NCBI RefSeq assembly: GCF_001969385.1
Contig: NZ_CP014796.1
Span: 3,861,501-3,925,500, forward strand
Source of the DNA: Salipiger profundus
Lineage (GTDB): Bacteria > Pseudomonadota > Alphaproteobacteria > Rhodobacterales > Rhodobacteraceae
Length of the DNA: 64,000 nucleotides
Direction: 5' to 3'
A program made the translations under genes and the position numbers. The notes under the pieces were generated by a model. The model was not told where the DNA came from. It searched no databases and was given only the letters and a program-made list of their open reading frames with translations. Below are positions 9,489 through 19,794 of the stretch, piece by piece (the first letter of the stretch is position 1; each line of letters opens with the position of its first letter).

Positions 9489-11516
9489 TCAGCGGCCGTG
9501 CCAAAGGCGCGCGCCTGCAGCGGTCTCGATGCGCGGGCCGTCCGGCGCAAGCCACACTGCGACGGAACCGGTGCGCCGCAGGCGGGCCGGATCGTAGATG
9601 TCGCAGCCGGGTATCTCGGGAAGATCCACGCTCGCCACGACGATCTCGCGGGGCGCGCAGCCGGCAAAGGCCTGCGCCGCGCGCTTGCCCTGCAGATGCG
9701 TGATGCCGAGACCGGGCAGCGTCATACGGGCAATGCGCTGCGGTGCGCCACCGGGCCAGAGCGCCGCGGCCTCGGCCTGATCTCCGGGCCGGCCGTCGTT
9801 CTCGAGCCAGATCCCCGCGAGAAACCCGGCCCCGCGTTCGCGGGTCAGCGCACGACCCCGGTCGGTCATCACCCCCACAAGGGTGCCGGTGTCCGAGATC
9901 AGGATGTCGGGCCGCTTCGCCGTGGTCCAGAGCGCAAGGGCGAGGCAGATCGGCGCGAGCCCGGCCCACCGCAGGCCGCCGCGCCAAAGGCAGAGCATCA
10001 GTCCTCCCACGGCGATCAGCGGCAGAACCGATGGGCCGGGGGCGACGATGTGGCCCACGGCACCCTCCCAACCCGAGACGGTGCGGGCGACGAGGAGTAT
10101 CCACTCCAGTCCGAGCCGCATCGGGGCGAAGGCCAGCCAGTCCAGCCCGAGCGGCATGAGCAGCGCCGCGACCACGGCCATCGGCACGACGACAAGACCC
10201 ATGATCGGAACGGTGGTGAGGTTGGCTACGAGCCCGTAGTGCGAGACGAGGTTGAAATGCGCCATCGCGATGGGGGCCGTGGCCGCCGCCGCCGTGACCG
10301 ACGAAACCACGAGGGCGATGACCGGCCTCAGCCAGCCCGGCGCACGCCGCTCCGCGCCGATCTCGCGCAGGGCACCGAACACGCTCACCAGCGCGATGGT
10401 TGCTGCAAAGGACATCTGGAAACCGGGCCCCAGCAGCGCTTCGGGCCGCAGCGCCAGGACGATCAGCGCCGCGAGCGCGACCGCGCGCAAAGACAGGGCA
10501 CGTCGGTCGAAGAGCACGGCGAACAGCATGACTGCCACCATGACGAAGGCCCGTTCGGTGGCAACGTTGCCGCCCGACAGCGCGAGATAGCCGCAGGCCG
10601 CGAGCAACGCCAGCGCTGCCGCGATCTTCTTTCCGGGCACATGGTGGCGCGTCCGGGCCGGCACGAGCAATGCCAGCCGAACAGCGCCGAAGACGAAGCC
10701 GGTCAGAAGCCCCATGTGCAGCCCGGAGATGGCGAGAAGATGCGCGAGGTTGCTATGGCGCAGCGCCTCGACCGTCTCGCGGGCCATGCCCTTGCGATCG
10801 CCCGTCATCACGGCGGCGGCAAAGGCCCCGGCCTCGCCGGGCAGCGCCGCCTGCACCCGCGCCGACAGCGCCATGCGGAGGCCGGTGAGCGTCACCCTGT
10901 CAGGCCGGGGAACCAACAGCAGGACCGGCGTTCGCGTGTAGCCGACCGCCCCCAGGCGCAGGAACCAGGCATGTCGCCGGAAGTCGAAGCCTCCGGGCTC
11001 CGCCGCGCCTCCCGGTGGCGAGAGATGCCCCGTCAGGATCACCGTCTGCCCGGGAAAGGGATCGAGAAACCCCTGCTCTCCGTGCAGCGAGACGCGGACC
11101 CGCGCCGGGGTCTCCTGCGGCGCCATCCGGCGCAGCACGACGCGGTCGAGCGTCAGCCGAAGCGCGTCCGAGGCGGAGCGGTCGATGGCGACGATCCGCC
11201 CCTCGATCGGCCCGTAGTAGCGGAAGCCCAGCTGCGGACCCGCCACCCAATGCGCCCGCGCGCCCGCCAGCGAAACGCCAAGGGCGACGAGCCCCGCCGC
11301 GACGGCAAGGGGCGCGTGCCCCACCCCGAGCCGCCGCGACAGGACCAGCACGAGCGCCCCCGCAAGCGCCGCGCCGATCAGCCCCCAGACCGGCGGCTCT
11401 TCCGGCAAGGCGAAGTAGAGGCCGATCCCGCCCGCGAGCGCCACCGGCACCCATGGGAACAGATGCCCGCGCTGGCCGCTCAGTCCGGCCTGCATCCACG
11501 CCGCGATCTGCCGCAT
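9489..11516 (-). CDS. comEC: ComEC/Rec2-family DNA uptake channel protein
   Basis: The 675-residue protein has an N-terminal DUF4131-type part (about 25-200) and a multi-helix competence domain (about 210-500) with the family stretch LLAISGLHMGLLTG. ComEC forms the inner-membrane channel for single-stranded DNA in natural transformation. The C-terminal part (about 520-675) shows no HxHxDH zinc motif of the beta-lactamase-like nuclease domain found in longer ComEC proteins, so that activity appears absent or degenerate. It is divergent from gltX and convergent with lexA, a common Rhodobacteraceae arrangement. Confidence 0.93.
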   Translation of the reverse strand: MRQIAAWMQAGLSGQRGHLFPWVPVALAGGIGLYFALPEEPPVWGLIGAALAGALVLVLSRRLGVGHAPLAVAAGLVALGVSLAGARAHWVAGPQLGFRYYGPIEGRIVAIDRSASDALRLTLDRVVLRRMAPQETPARVRVSLHGEQGFLDPFPGQTVILTGHLSPPGGAAEPGGFDFRRHAWFLRLGAVGYTRTPVLLLVPRPDRVTLTGLRMALSARVQAALPGEAGAFAAAVMTGDRKGMARETVEALRHSNLAHLLAISGLHMGLLTGFVFGAVRLALLVPARTRHHVPGKKIAAALALLAACGYLALSGGNVATERAFVMVAVMLFAVLFDRRALSLRAVALAALIVLALRPEALLGPGFQMSFAATIALVSVFGALREIGAERRAPGWLRPVIALVVSSVTAAAATAPIAMAHFNLVSHYGLVANLTTVPIMGLVVVPMAVVAALLMPLGLDWLAFAPMRLGLEWILLVARTVSGWEGAVGHIVAPGPSVLPLIAVGGLMLCLWRGGLRWAGLAPICLALALWTTAKRPDILISDTGTLVGVMTDRGRALTRERGAGFLAGIWLENDGRPGDQAEAAALWPGGAPQRIARMTLPGLGITHLQGKRAAQAFAGCAPREIVVASVDLPEIPGCDIYDPARLRRTGSVAVWLAPDGPRIETAAGARLWHGR

Positions 11517-11594
11517 ACTTGCCCCCGTCCCGTCCGCTGGTTAGGAACGCCGCAAACGCTATCCTCCCCTTGGTTACCGAGAGGTTAAGAACCC

Positions 11595-13001
11595 ATGTCC
11601 GTCGTCACCCGTTTCGCGCCGTCCCCGACCGGCTTCCTGCACATCGGCGGGGCCCGCACGGCGCTGTTCAACTGGCTCTATGCCCGTGGCCGGGGCGGCC
11701 GGTTCCTGCTGCGGATCGAGGACACCGACCGCGCGCGTTCGACCCCGGAGGCGACCGAGGCGATCCTCAAGGGCCTCGACTGGCTTGGCCTCGACCACGA
11801 CGGCGAAGTGGTGAGCCAATACGAGCGCGCCGACCGTCACGCCGAGGTCGCCCGGGAGCTGCTTGCCAAGGGCGCCGCCTACAAATGCTTCTCGTCGCAG
11901 GAGGAAATCTCGGCCTTTCGCGAGAAGGCCAAGGAAGAAGGCCGGTCAACGCTGTTCCAGAGCCCGTGGCGCGACGCCGATCCCGCGACCCACCCCGACG
12001 CGCCCTACGTGATCCGGCTCCGGACCCCGATGGAGGGCGAAACGGTGATCGAGGACGAGGTGCAGGGCCGCGTCACCATCCGCAACGACCAGCTCGACGA
12101 CATGATCCTGCTGCGCTCGGACGGCTCGCCGGTCTACATGCTCGCCGTCGTCGTCGACGATCACGACATGGGCGTGACCCATGTGATCCGTGGCGACGAC
12201 CACCTGAACAACGCTGCGCGGCAGATGGGCATCTACACCGCGATGGGCTGGGATCTTCCGGTCTATGCGCATATCCCGCTGATCCACGGGCCCGACGGCA
12301 AGAAACTCTCGAAGCGCCACGGTGCGCTCGGCGTCGACGAATACCAGAAGCTGGGCTACCCCTCGGCCGGGATGCGCAACTACCTTGCGCGGCTCGGCTG
12401 GAGCCACGGCGACGACGAGTTCTTCACCGATGCGCAGGCCACCGAGTGGTTCGACCTGTCGGGAATCGGCAAGTCGCCCGCGCGCTTCGACTTCAAGAAG
12501 CTCGAGAATCTCTGCGGCCAGCAGATCGCGGTCGCCGACGATGCTGCACTGCTGCATGAAATCGAAGCTTACCTCGCGGCATCGGGGCAGCCTGCGCTGA
12601 GCGAAGGACAAAAGGATGGGCTGCTGCGAGGCATGTACTGCCTGAAAGACCGCGCGAAGACCCTTCCGCAACTCCTTGAAAAGGCGGAGTTCGTTTTGAC
12701 ATCCTCGCCAATCGAGCCGGACGAGAAGGCGGCGAAGGCACTCGACCCTGTATCCCGTGGTATACTGGCTGCGTTGACGCCGCAGCTGCAAAATGCTAGC
12801 TGGTCGCGGGAGAAGCTCGAGGAGACGATGGCCGAATTCGCTGACGCACAGGGGACCAAATTCGGCAAGCTTGCCGGGCCCTTGCGTGCAGCCCTCGCCG
12901 GTCGCAGCGTCACCCCGAGCGTATTCGACATGATGCTGGTGCTCGGCAAGGAGGAAAGCCTCCTCCGGATCCGGCAGGCAGCAAGCTCCGAGACGGGGTA
13001 A
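11595..13001 (+). CDS. gltX: glutamate--tRNA ligase
   Basis: This 468-residue class I synthetase charges tRNA-Glu (and often tRNA-Gln, later amidated). The HIGH-type motif is HIGG at 16-19 in [17 protein letters not shown], and the KMSKS-type loop is KKLSK at 236-240. The C-terminal anticodon-binding helices are complete. The start follows a GAGAGG ribosome site. It precedes gltA in the same direction. Confidence 0.97.
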   Translation: MSVVTRFAPSPTGFLHIGGARTALFNWLYARGRGGRFLLRIEDTDRARSTPEATEAILKGLDWLGLDHDGEVVSQYERADRHAEVARELLAKGAAYKCFSSQEEISAFREKAKEEGRSTLFQSPWRDADPATHPDAPYVIRLRTPMEGETVIEDEVQGRVTIRNDQLDDMILLRSDGSPVYMLAVVVDDHDMGVTHVIRGDDHLNNAARQMGIYTAMGWDLPVYAHIPLIHGPDGKKLSKRHGALGVDEYQKLGYPSAGMRNYLARLGWSHGDDEFFTDAQATEWFDLSGIGKSPARFDFKKLENLCGQQIAVADDAALLHEIEAYLAASGQPALSEGQKDGLLRGMYCLKDRAKTLPQLLEKAEFVLTSSPIEPDEKAAKALDPVSRGILAALTPQLQNASWSREKLEETMAEFADAQGTKFGKLAGPLRAALAGRSVTPSVFDMMLVLGKEESLLRIRQAASSETG

Positions 13002-13105
13002 GGGCCTGAAAGAGCGTTTCCCGGAACGTCTCGAAGGCCATGTGAAGGAACACCGCCACGGGCACCCAAGGGGCGCCCGGGCCATTTCGAAAGGAACGCA
13101 TAAGC

Positions 13106-14404
<1,299 letters not shown>

Positions 14405-14426
14405 GGGCCTCTCTTACCGGACAACG

Positions 14427-14454
14427 AAAAGCCGCCCCTCGGGGCGGCTTTTTT
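14427..14454 (+). terminator. intrinsic terminator of gltA
   Basis: GCCGCCCC (14431-14438) pairs with GGGGCGGC (14441-14448) and is followed by six T. Four A precede the stem and extend the pairing. It starts 23 bases after the gltA stop. The A run also allows some function for the convergent minus-strand gene. Confidence 0.93.
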
Positions 14455-14495
14455 ACGTCCGTGTTGTCGGAGTGTCCGGCCAACCAGCGCTTCGG

Positions 14496-15272
14496 TCAGC
14501 GCCCTTCGAAATGCGCCGGGCGCTTCTCGAGAAAGGCGACGACGCCTTCCTTGAAATCCCGCGTCTTGCCGCACTCCCCCTGCAGCCGCGCCTCGACCCC
14601 GAGCTGGTCGGAAAGGTCGTTCTCGAAGGCGCTGCGCAGCGCGGTCTTGATGCGAGCGAAGGCCTCGGTCGGCCCCTGCGCGAGGTAGTCCGCCCGCGCC
14701 TTCCAGACAGCCTCGAATTCCGCGTCAGGCACCGCCTCCCAGATCATGCCCCAGTCATCTGCCTGCCGGGCCGAAATGCGGTCGGCAAAGAGCGCCGCTC
14801 CCATCGCCTTGGCGAGCCCCATCTGGCGCGGGAGCGCCCATGTGCCGCCGGCGTCGGGAATGAGGCCGATGCGCGAGAACGCCTGCATGAAAAAGGCGCT
14901 CTCCGTGGCGATCACAACGTCATGGGCCAGCGCGAGGTTCGCACCCGCCCCGGCCGCCGCGCCGTTGACGGCGGCGATTGTCGGCACCGGGCACTCGACG
15001 ATGGCCCTCAGCATCGGCTCGTACTCGTCACGCAGGATGCGCTCGACATCGAGGTTTGCAGCGGTCTCTCGGTTGCCGAGATCCTGCCCGGAACAAAAGG
15101 CGCGGCCCTCGCCGGTCATCACCACGGCGCGGGCCTCGCGGCCGGCGACCTGCATCGCGTGGGTGATCTCGGCGCGCATCTGCGTGTCGAGCGCGTTCAT
15201 CACGTCGGGCCGTGACAGGGTGATCAGCGCCACCCCACCGGCGGTCTCGAATCTGATGGTTTCGTAATCCAT
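14496..15272 (-). CDS. enoyl-CoA hydratase/isomerase, PaaG-like
   Basis: The 258-residue crotonase-fold protein most resembles PaaG, the ring-1,2-epoxyphenylacetyl-CoA isomerase. Shared stretches are GRAFCSGQDLGNR (oxyanion hole), NGAAAGAGANLALAHD and RIGLIPDAGGTWALP. The family handles acyl-CoA thioesters by hydration or isomerisation. No other paa genes are near, so the substrate may be a different acyl-CoA. ATG 15272 is preceded by AGGAGG eight bases upstream, which decides it against the longer open frame. It is convergent with gltA and lies downstream of ccmH. Confidence 0.88.
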   Translation of the reverse strand: MDYETIRFETAGGVALITLSRPDVMNALDTQMRAEITHAMQVAGREARAVVMTGEGRAFCSGQDLGNRETAANLDVERILRDEYEPMLRAIVECPVPTIAAVNGAAAGAGANLALAHDVVIATESAFFMQAFSRIGLIPDAGGTWALPRQMGLAKAMGAALFADRISARQADDWGMIWEAVPDAEFEAVWKARADYLAQGPTEAFARIKTALRSAFENDLSDQLGVEARLQGECGKTRDFKEGVVAFLEKRPAHFEGR

Positions 15273-15382
15273 GGGGCCTGCCTCCTGCGCCTCGTCCCGT
15301 TCCGGCGCCATGAAACATCGCCGCGCTCGGGATGGCAAAGGCAAACGCGGCGTCACGGAGGCCGGACGCCGCGTCTTGGGAC

Positions 15383-15877
15383 TCAGCCCTGTTCGTCGAG
15401 GATCTGCCGCAGGCGCGCGCGCTCGGTCTCGGAAAGGCCCGCCTCGGTCGGTGCGTCGGCGCGGGACCGGCCGCGCAGGTAGAACCCGCCGACGATCAGC
15501 GCGAAAACGAAGAGGATCGGCCCCGCCGCCCAGAGCAGCCAGTTCCAGCCGCCGGTGGTCGGTTTCAGCAGGACGAACTCGCCGTAGCGATCGACGATGA
15601 ATTCGACGACCTCTTCGTTGCTGTCGCCCTCGACCAGACGCTCGCGCACCAGCAAGCGCAGGTCGCGGGCAAGCGAGGCGTTGGAATCGTCGATGCTCTC
15701 GTTCTGGCAGACGAGGCAGCGCAGCCCTTTCGAGATGTCCCGCGCCCGCGCCTCGAGCGCGGGGTTGTCGAGCACCTCGTCCGGCTGCACCGCCAACGCC
15801 ATGTTGGCAACGAAGGCCAGCAGCAGCCCGAAGGCCACGGTCCGGATGGCGCCCGTGCGCCGGATCAGCGTCGTCAT
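15383..15877 (-). CDS. ccmH: cytochrome c-type biogenesis protein CcmH (CycL type)
   Basis: CcmH (164 aa) is the thioredoxin-like reductant of apocytochrome c in the periplasmic haem-ligation system I. It has a signal peptide (about 1-29), the redox pair C54/C57 in LRCLVCQNES, and a C-terminal membrane helix (about 108-131). It overlaps ccmF by four bases, so the haem-lyase subunits are made together. The CcmI part is not fused to it. Confidence 0.97.
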   Translation of the reverse strand: MTTLIRRTGAIRTVAFGLLLAFVANMALAVQPDEVLDNPALEARARDISKGLRCLVCQNESIDDSNASLARDLRLLVRERLVEGDSNEEVVEFIVDRYGEFVLLKPTTGGWNWLLWAAGPILFVFALIVGGFYLRGRSRADAPTEAGLSETERARLRQILDEQG

Positions 15878-17850
15878 TCCGCCGGCACTCCCTTGGCCTG
15901 CTTTGCCTGCGCCGCCTTGCGGGCGCCCGCCGCGACACGGAAGCGGCGGTCGGACAGGCTCAGCAACCCGCCAAGCGCCATGAGGATCGCACCGCCCCAG
16001 ATCCAGTTCGCGAGCGGCTTGATGTAGACCCGCATGCTCCAGCCGCCGCTATCCTGCGCGTCGCCGATCACGACGTAGATGTCGCGAAGGAAACGACCAT
16101 CGATCGCGGCCTCGGTGGTGGGCATCTTGGCAACCGGGTAGTTGCGCTTTTCGGGATAGAGATGCGCGATCTCTTCGCCGTTCTGGCGCACCGCGACCTC
16201 GCCCATCGTCGAGAAATAGTTCGGCCCCTGCACACGCTCGACGCCGAGCAGTTCCATCTCGTAGGCCCCGACGGTGAACGGCTCGTTCACCTGCGCGACG
16301 CGGATGTCTTCCTCCTGCCAGGCCATGAGCCCCGCGATCCCTGCCATGCAGACGCCAAGGCCCGCGTGCGAGATCGTCTTGCCCCAGTCGGCACGCGGCA
16401 GACGCAGCAGGCGGCCAAACTCGCGTTTACGTCCGATCCGCCCGAGGATGTCGGTGATCGCGCCACCCACCAGCCACGCGCCGAGGAACATGCCCACGGG
16501 CCCCAGCAGGCTGCGGCCGCTCTGCACGGTCCAGAAGAATCCCGCGATCGCCAGTGCCACGATCAGCGCCGGCGCAAGCTGACGCATCGCGCGACCGAGC
16601 TTGCCACGCTTCCAGCCGAGCATCGCCCCGAAGGGCAGCACCAGCCCGAGGATCACCATGAAGGGCGTGAATGCCATGTTGAAGAACGGGGCCCCGACCG
16701 ACAGCTTGCGGTCGAAGAGCATCTCGGCGACCAGCGGCCAGAGGGTGCCGGTGAAGACCACGAAGCAGGCCACCGCCAGCAGGATGTTGTTCACCACCAG
16801 CGCCGATTCCCGGCTGACGATGCCGAAGACGCCCTTGGCCTGCATCGAGCTTGCCCGCGCCGCGAAGAGCGTGAGCGCGCCGCCGGTGAAGACCACGAGG
16901 ATACCGAGGATGAAGACCCCCCGCTCGGGATCGGTGGCGAAGGCGTGGACCGAGGTCAGCACGCCCGAGCGCACGATGAAGGTGCCGATCAGCGAGAAGC
17001 CGAAGGCGAGGATGGCCAGCAGGATGGTCCAGCTCTTCAGCGCCTCGCGCTTCTCGACCACGATGGCGCTGTGCAGCAACGCCGCCGCCAGCAGCCACGG
17101 CATGAACGAGGCGTTCTCGACCGGGTCCCAGAACCAGAAGCCGCCCCAGCCAAGCTCGTAGTAGGCCCACCAAGAGCCGAGCGCGATGCCGACGGTCAGG
17201 AACGTCCAGCTGAGCAGCGTCCACGGGCGGACCCAGCGGCCCCACGCGGCATCGACGCGGCCCTCGATCAGCGCGGCCACGGCGAAGCTGAAGCAGATGC
17301 TGAGGCCGACGTAGCCGAGGTAGAGAAACGGCGGGTGGAAGGCGAGCCCGGGGTCCTGCAGCAACGGGTTCAGGTCCTGCCCGTCGAAGGGCGGCACCGC
17401 CATGCGCAGGAAGGGATTCGAGGTGAAGAGAATGAAGGCGTAGAAGGCCACGCCGACCATTGCCTGAACTCCTAGCACCCGCGCTCGCAACGTCGGCGGC
17501 AGGTTGCCCCCGAACCAGGCCGCCAGCGCCCCGAAGAGCGACAGGATCAGCACCCAGAGCAGCATCGAGCCCTCGTGGTTCCCCCAGACGCCGCTGATCT
17601 TGTAGATCAGGGGTTTGGCGGAGTGGCTGTTCTCGACGACCAGCTTCAGCGAGAAGTCGGAGACGATGAAGGCGTGCATGAGCGCTGCGAAACTCAGCAG
17701 CACAAGCAGGAACTGCGCGGTGGCAGCGGGTTCGGCGACGGCCATCCAGCCGGGCCAGCGTTTGTGGGCGCCCACCATCGGCACGAGGGCCTGCACGCAG
17801 GCGACGGCGAAGGCGAGAATGAGGGCGAAGTGTCCAAGCTCGGTAACCAT
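15874..17850 (-). CDS. ccmF: haem lyase subunit CcmF
   Basis: CcmF (658 aa) is the polytopic inner-membrane haem lyase that joins haem to apocytochrome c, together with CcmH and CcmI. About 14-15 helices are visible. The tryptophan-rich WWD signature is GGFWFWDPVENASFMPW, with periplasmic haem-ligand histidines around it. The start at 17850 (MVTELGHFALIL) has GGAG just before it and fits the family; an open frame to 17913 has no support. ccmE, its usual upstream neighbour, is not here; the next gene upstream is the holin. Confidence 0.96.
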   Translation of the reverse strand: MVTELGHFALILAFAVACVQALVPMVGAHKRWPGWMAVAEPAATAQFLLVLLSFAALMHAFIVSDFSLKLVVENSHSAKPLIYKISGVWGNHEGSMLLWVLILSLFGALAAWFGGNLPPTLRARVLGVQAMVGVAFYAFILFTSNPFLRMAVPPFDGQDLNPLLQDPGLAFHPPFLYLGYVGLSICFSFAVAALIEGRVDAAWGRWVRPWTLLSWTFLTVGIALGSWWAYYELGWGGFWFWDPVENASFMPWLLAAALLHSAIVVEKREALKSWTILLAILAFGFSLIGTFIVRSGVLTSVHAFATDPERGVFILGILVVFTGGALTLFAARASSMQAKGVFGIVSRESALVVNNILLAVACFVVFTGTLWPLVAEMLFDRKLSVGAPFFNMAFTPFMVILGLVLPFGAMLGWKRGKLGRAMRQLAPALIVALAIAGFFWTVQSGRSLLGPVGMFLGAWLVGGAITDILGRIGRKREFGRLLRLPRADWGKTISHAGLGVCMAGIAGLMAWQEEDIRVAQVNEPFTVGAYEMELLGVERVQGPNYFSTMGEVAVRQNGEEIAHLYPEKRNYPVAKMPTTEAAIDGRFLRDIYVVIGDAQDSGGWSMRVYIKPLANWIWGGAILMALGGLLSLSDRRFRVAAGARKAAQAKQAKGVPAE

Positions 17851-17999
17851 GTCTCCGTGTATACGGATGCCCATGATTTGGGCCAACGAAAAACATTGGC
17901 CCGCTCGGTTCACATTGTCGCAATCGCATGGTTGCGCGGGGTGGGCCCGGTCGAACCTGACCCGCGCTCACGCCCTCGCGGTTTCGACTTCGTTGCTGA

Positions 18000-18572
18000 T
18001 CACCCGCGAAGACGCCGCCACTCCTCTAGTGCCGGGTTCGGATCGACGCCGTCCGCCACAGATGCGGCATCCGGACCTCCAAGCGCCCCGCCGGCCACGC
18101 CCTGCGCGCGCAGATCGTCCAGCCCGCGCAGATGTCCGATGACCTCGGGCAGCGCCGCCATGCTCGCGGCCATGTCCCGGCGGAACTCCTGCCCCTTCGC
18201 CTGATGCCGGGCACCGAAGTAGAAACCGACGATGGCGGCAAGCAGCCACCAGAGCGGCTCGGGCACCAGCGCGATGCCGGTCATGCGCTCGGCGAACCAC
18301 ACCGGGTCGACCATGGCGGAGACGAAAAGCCCGAGCGTTCCCAATGCCATGGCCGGGCGCGGCACGCGGTTGAGCGCGTCCATTACCCGGTCGAAGCGCG
18401 ACCGTCGCGCGTGGGCAAACTCCGCCGCGAACTGTTCGAGCGCCTTGCCCTGCAACCCGGCCTCGCGTGCGGCCTGGGCCTCGGCGTTCACCCGGAAGAC
18501 CTCGGCAGTGTCGCGGATCATGCTGCCACCGCCACCGAACAGCAGGCCCATCAGCTTCTCCATCATCCCCAT
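18000..18572 (-). CDS. holin family protein (GTA_holin_3TM type)
   Basis: The 190-residue protein has two or three membrane helices (about 74-93, 100-117 and a weak first one) and a charged C-terminal tail. It matches the holin family found with the gene transfer agent (GTA) of Rhodobacterales, where holin opens the inner membrane so that the muramidase can lyse the cell. The muramidase gene immediately upstream overlaps it: the stop at 18563-18565 and an in-frame ATG at 18566 share the bases ATGA, so the true start may be 18566 rather than 18572. Confidence 0.88.
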   Translation of the reverse strand: MGMMEKLMGLLFGGGGSMIRDTAEVFRVNAEAQAAREAGLQGKALEQFAAEFAHARRSRFDRVMDALNRVPRPAMALGTLGLFVSAMVDPVWFAERMTGIALVPEPLWWLLAAIVGFYFGARHQAKGQEFRRDMAASMAALPEVIGHLRGLDDLRAQGVAGGALGGPDAASVADGVDPNPALEEWRRLRG

Positions 18573-19183
18573 GTCGCCACCCGGGCGCGGAACTGCGCCT
18601 CCGTCATGTGGAACCGGGGCGAGATGAAGGTCTCGGCACGCCGGATCCAGCCCCCCTTCCCGCCCTTGCGGGTCCGGGCATACTTCCGGCTGGCGGGCCT
18701 CCGGTCGGCGAGTGCAAAGTAGTAGTTGCGGCGCGCGATGCCGTAGGCGTCGGCCAGGTGCTCCGGGGCCAGCCTCGCGGCCCGCTGCGCGGCAGCGACG
18801 GTCTGCGGCCCGATGACGCCGTCGACCGCGATATTCTCTCCCATCTGCACGAGAAGCCGCTGCAAGATCTTCACCGCGTTCGTGCCAGCGTTGACATACA
18901 TGTCGAAGACACTGGCGTGCAGCACCTCCGGCAGCGCGGCGATGCGCGGGCGGCGGAAGTAATGGTCCACGAAGATCTCGACCGCCTGCGCCCGTGTCAG
19001 GTGCCGCACGTCGGCGGCATCGCTGTCGCCGTCACCGTCGAGGTCCAGCCCCAGCCGTCTCAGGGTGTGCACGGTAACCCCGTGGTTGGTGGCCCCGCCC
19101 GGGTCGTCGGGGTCGTTCACGTAGCCGCCCTCGCGGGCGACGATCTCTTCGGCGATGCGCCGGACATCACTGGCTTCGGTCAT
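18563..19183 (-). CDS. holin-associated N-acetylmuramidase (GH108 + PG_binding_3)
   Basis: This 206-residue cell-wall hydrolase has a GH108 domain with catalytic E18 in REGGYVNDPDDPGGATNHGV, and a peptidoglycan-binding type 3 domain around GVIGPQTVAAAQ (about 122-190). There is no signal peptide, as expected for an endolysin that depends on a holin. Together with the next gene it forms the lysis pair that releases GTA particles in Rhodobacter capsulatus relatives. The GTA structural cluster is not in this window, as is usual for this pair. Confidence 0.92.
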   Translation of the reverse strand: MTEASDVRRIAEEIVAREGGYVNDPDDPGGATNHGVTVHTLRRLGLDLDGDGDSDAADVRHLTRAQAVEIFVDHYFRRPRIAALPEVLHASVFDMYVNAGTNAVKILQRLLVQMGENIAVDGVIGPQTVAAAQRAARLAPEHLADAYGIARRNYYFALADRRPASRKYARTRKGGKGGWIRRAETFISPRFHMTEAQFRARVATWG

Positions 19184-19284
19184 CTCTGCTCTCGCGCTTG
19201 TTGGCTCCGGAGGGGGGTTCCCCTCGGCCTCAAAGCTGGCGAGGATTGGTTAACCGAAGATCGGAGCAGCGCACGGAGACCGCC

Positions 19285-19713
19285 ATGCCCCTCACCGCCG
19301 AGCAGATCATCGAGATGCTGGAGCTGTCGCCGCACCCCGAGGGTGGCCATTACCGCCAGACCTGGGCCGCAGACGCCCCCGAGGGCACACGCCCGGCCGG
19401 CACCTGTATCTATTTCCTGCTGAAGGCGGGCGAACAGAGCCACTGGCACCGGGTCGATGCCGCCGAGATATGGCTTTGGCACGCGGGCGCGCCGCTCGTT
19501 CTGTCGCTGTCCGCGACCGACGAGGGGCCGAAGCAGGATCTGCCTCTGGGGCCCGACCTGGCCGCCGGGGAGCGCCCGCAACTCGTGGTCCCGCCCGGAC
19601 ACTGGCAGGCCGCGCGCAGCACCGGCGACTGGACACTGGTGAGCTGCACCGTTTCGCCCGGGTTCCGGTTCGAGGGGTTCACGCTCGCGCCGCCTGAATT
19701 CGACATCCCCTGA
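19285..19713 (+). CDS. cupin domain protein (DUF985)
   Basis: The 142-residue protein is a single-domain cupin of the DUF985/Cupin_5 family. Recognisable pieces are LSPHPEGGHYRQTW, GTCIYFLLKAGEQSHWHRVDAAEIWLW and SPGFRFEGFTLAPPEF; these form the cupin barrel and its possible metal ligands. The biochemical role is unknown. ATG 19285 follows GGAG; an open frame from 19198 overlaps the divergent muramidase promoter and is not needed. Confidence 0.88.
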   Translation: MPLTAEQIIEMLELSPHPEGGHYRQTWAADAPEGTRPAGTCIYFLLKAGEQSHWHRVDAAEIWLWHAGAPLVLSLSATDEGPKQDLPLGPDLAAGERPQLVVPPGHWQAARSTGDWTLVSCTVSPGFRFEGFTLAPPEFDIP

Positions 19714-19746
19714 GGCCGGCCCCGCAGAGCGCGGCACGTACGATAA

Positions 19747-19770
19747 GGGCCGGAGCATATGCTCCGGCCC
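19747..19770 (-). terminator. perfect 24-base palindrome, possible terminator
   Basis: The half GGGCCGGAGCAT is followed by its exact complement. It lies 24 bases beyond the stop of the minus-strand PRC-barrel gene and 33 bases beyond the cupin stop, between convergent genes. Read on the minus strand the hairpin is followed by TTATCG, a poor T tail, so termination is plausible but not strong. Confidence 0.45.
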
Positions 19771-19794
19771 AAAGATCCTGCGACGAGGGTCCAA

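Noticed and set aside
18000..19183. Prophage remnant
   Set aside because: Only the lysis pair is present, with no integrase, capsid or tail genes and no change in base use; GTA-type lysis genes explain it better.
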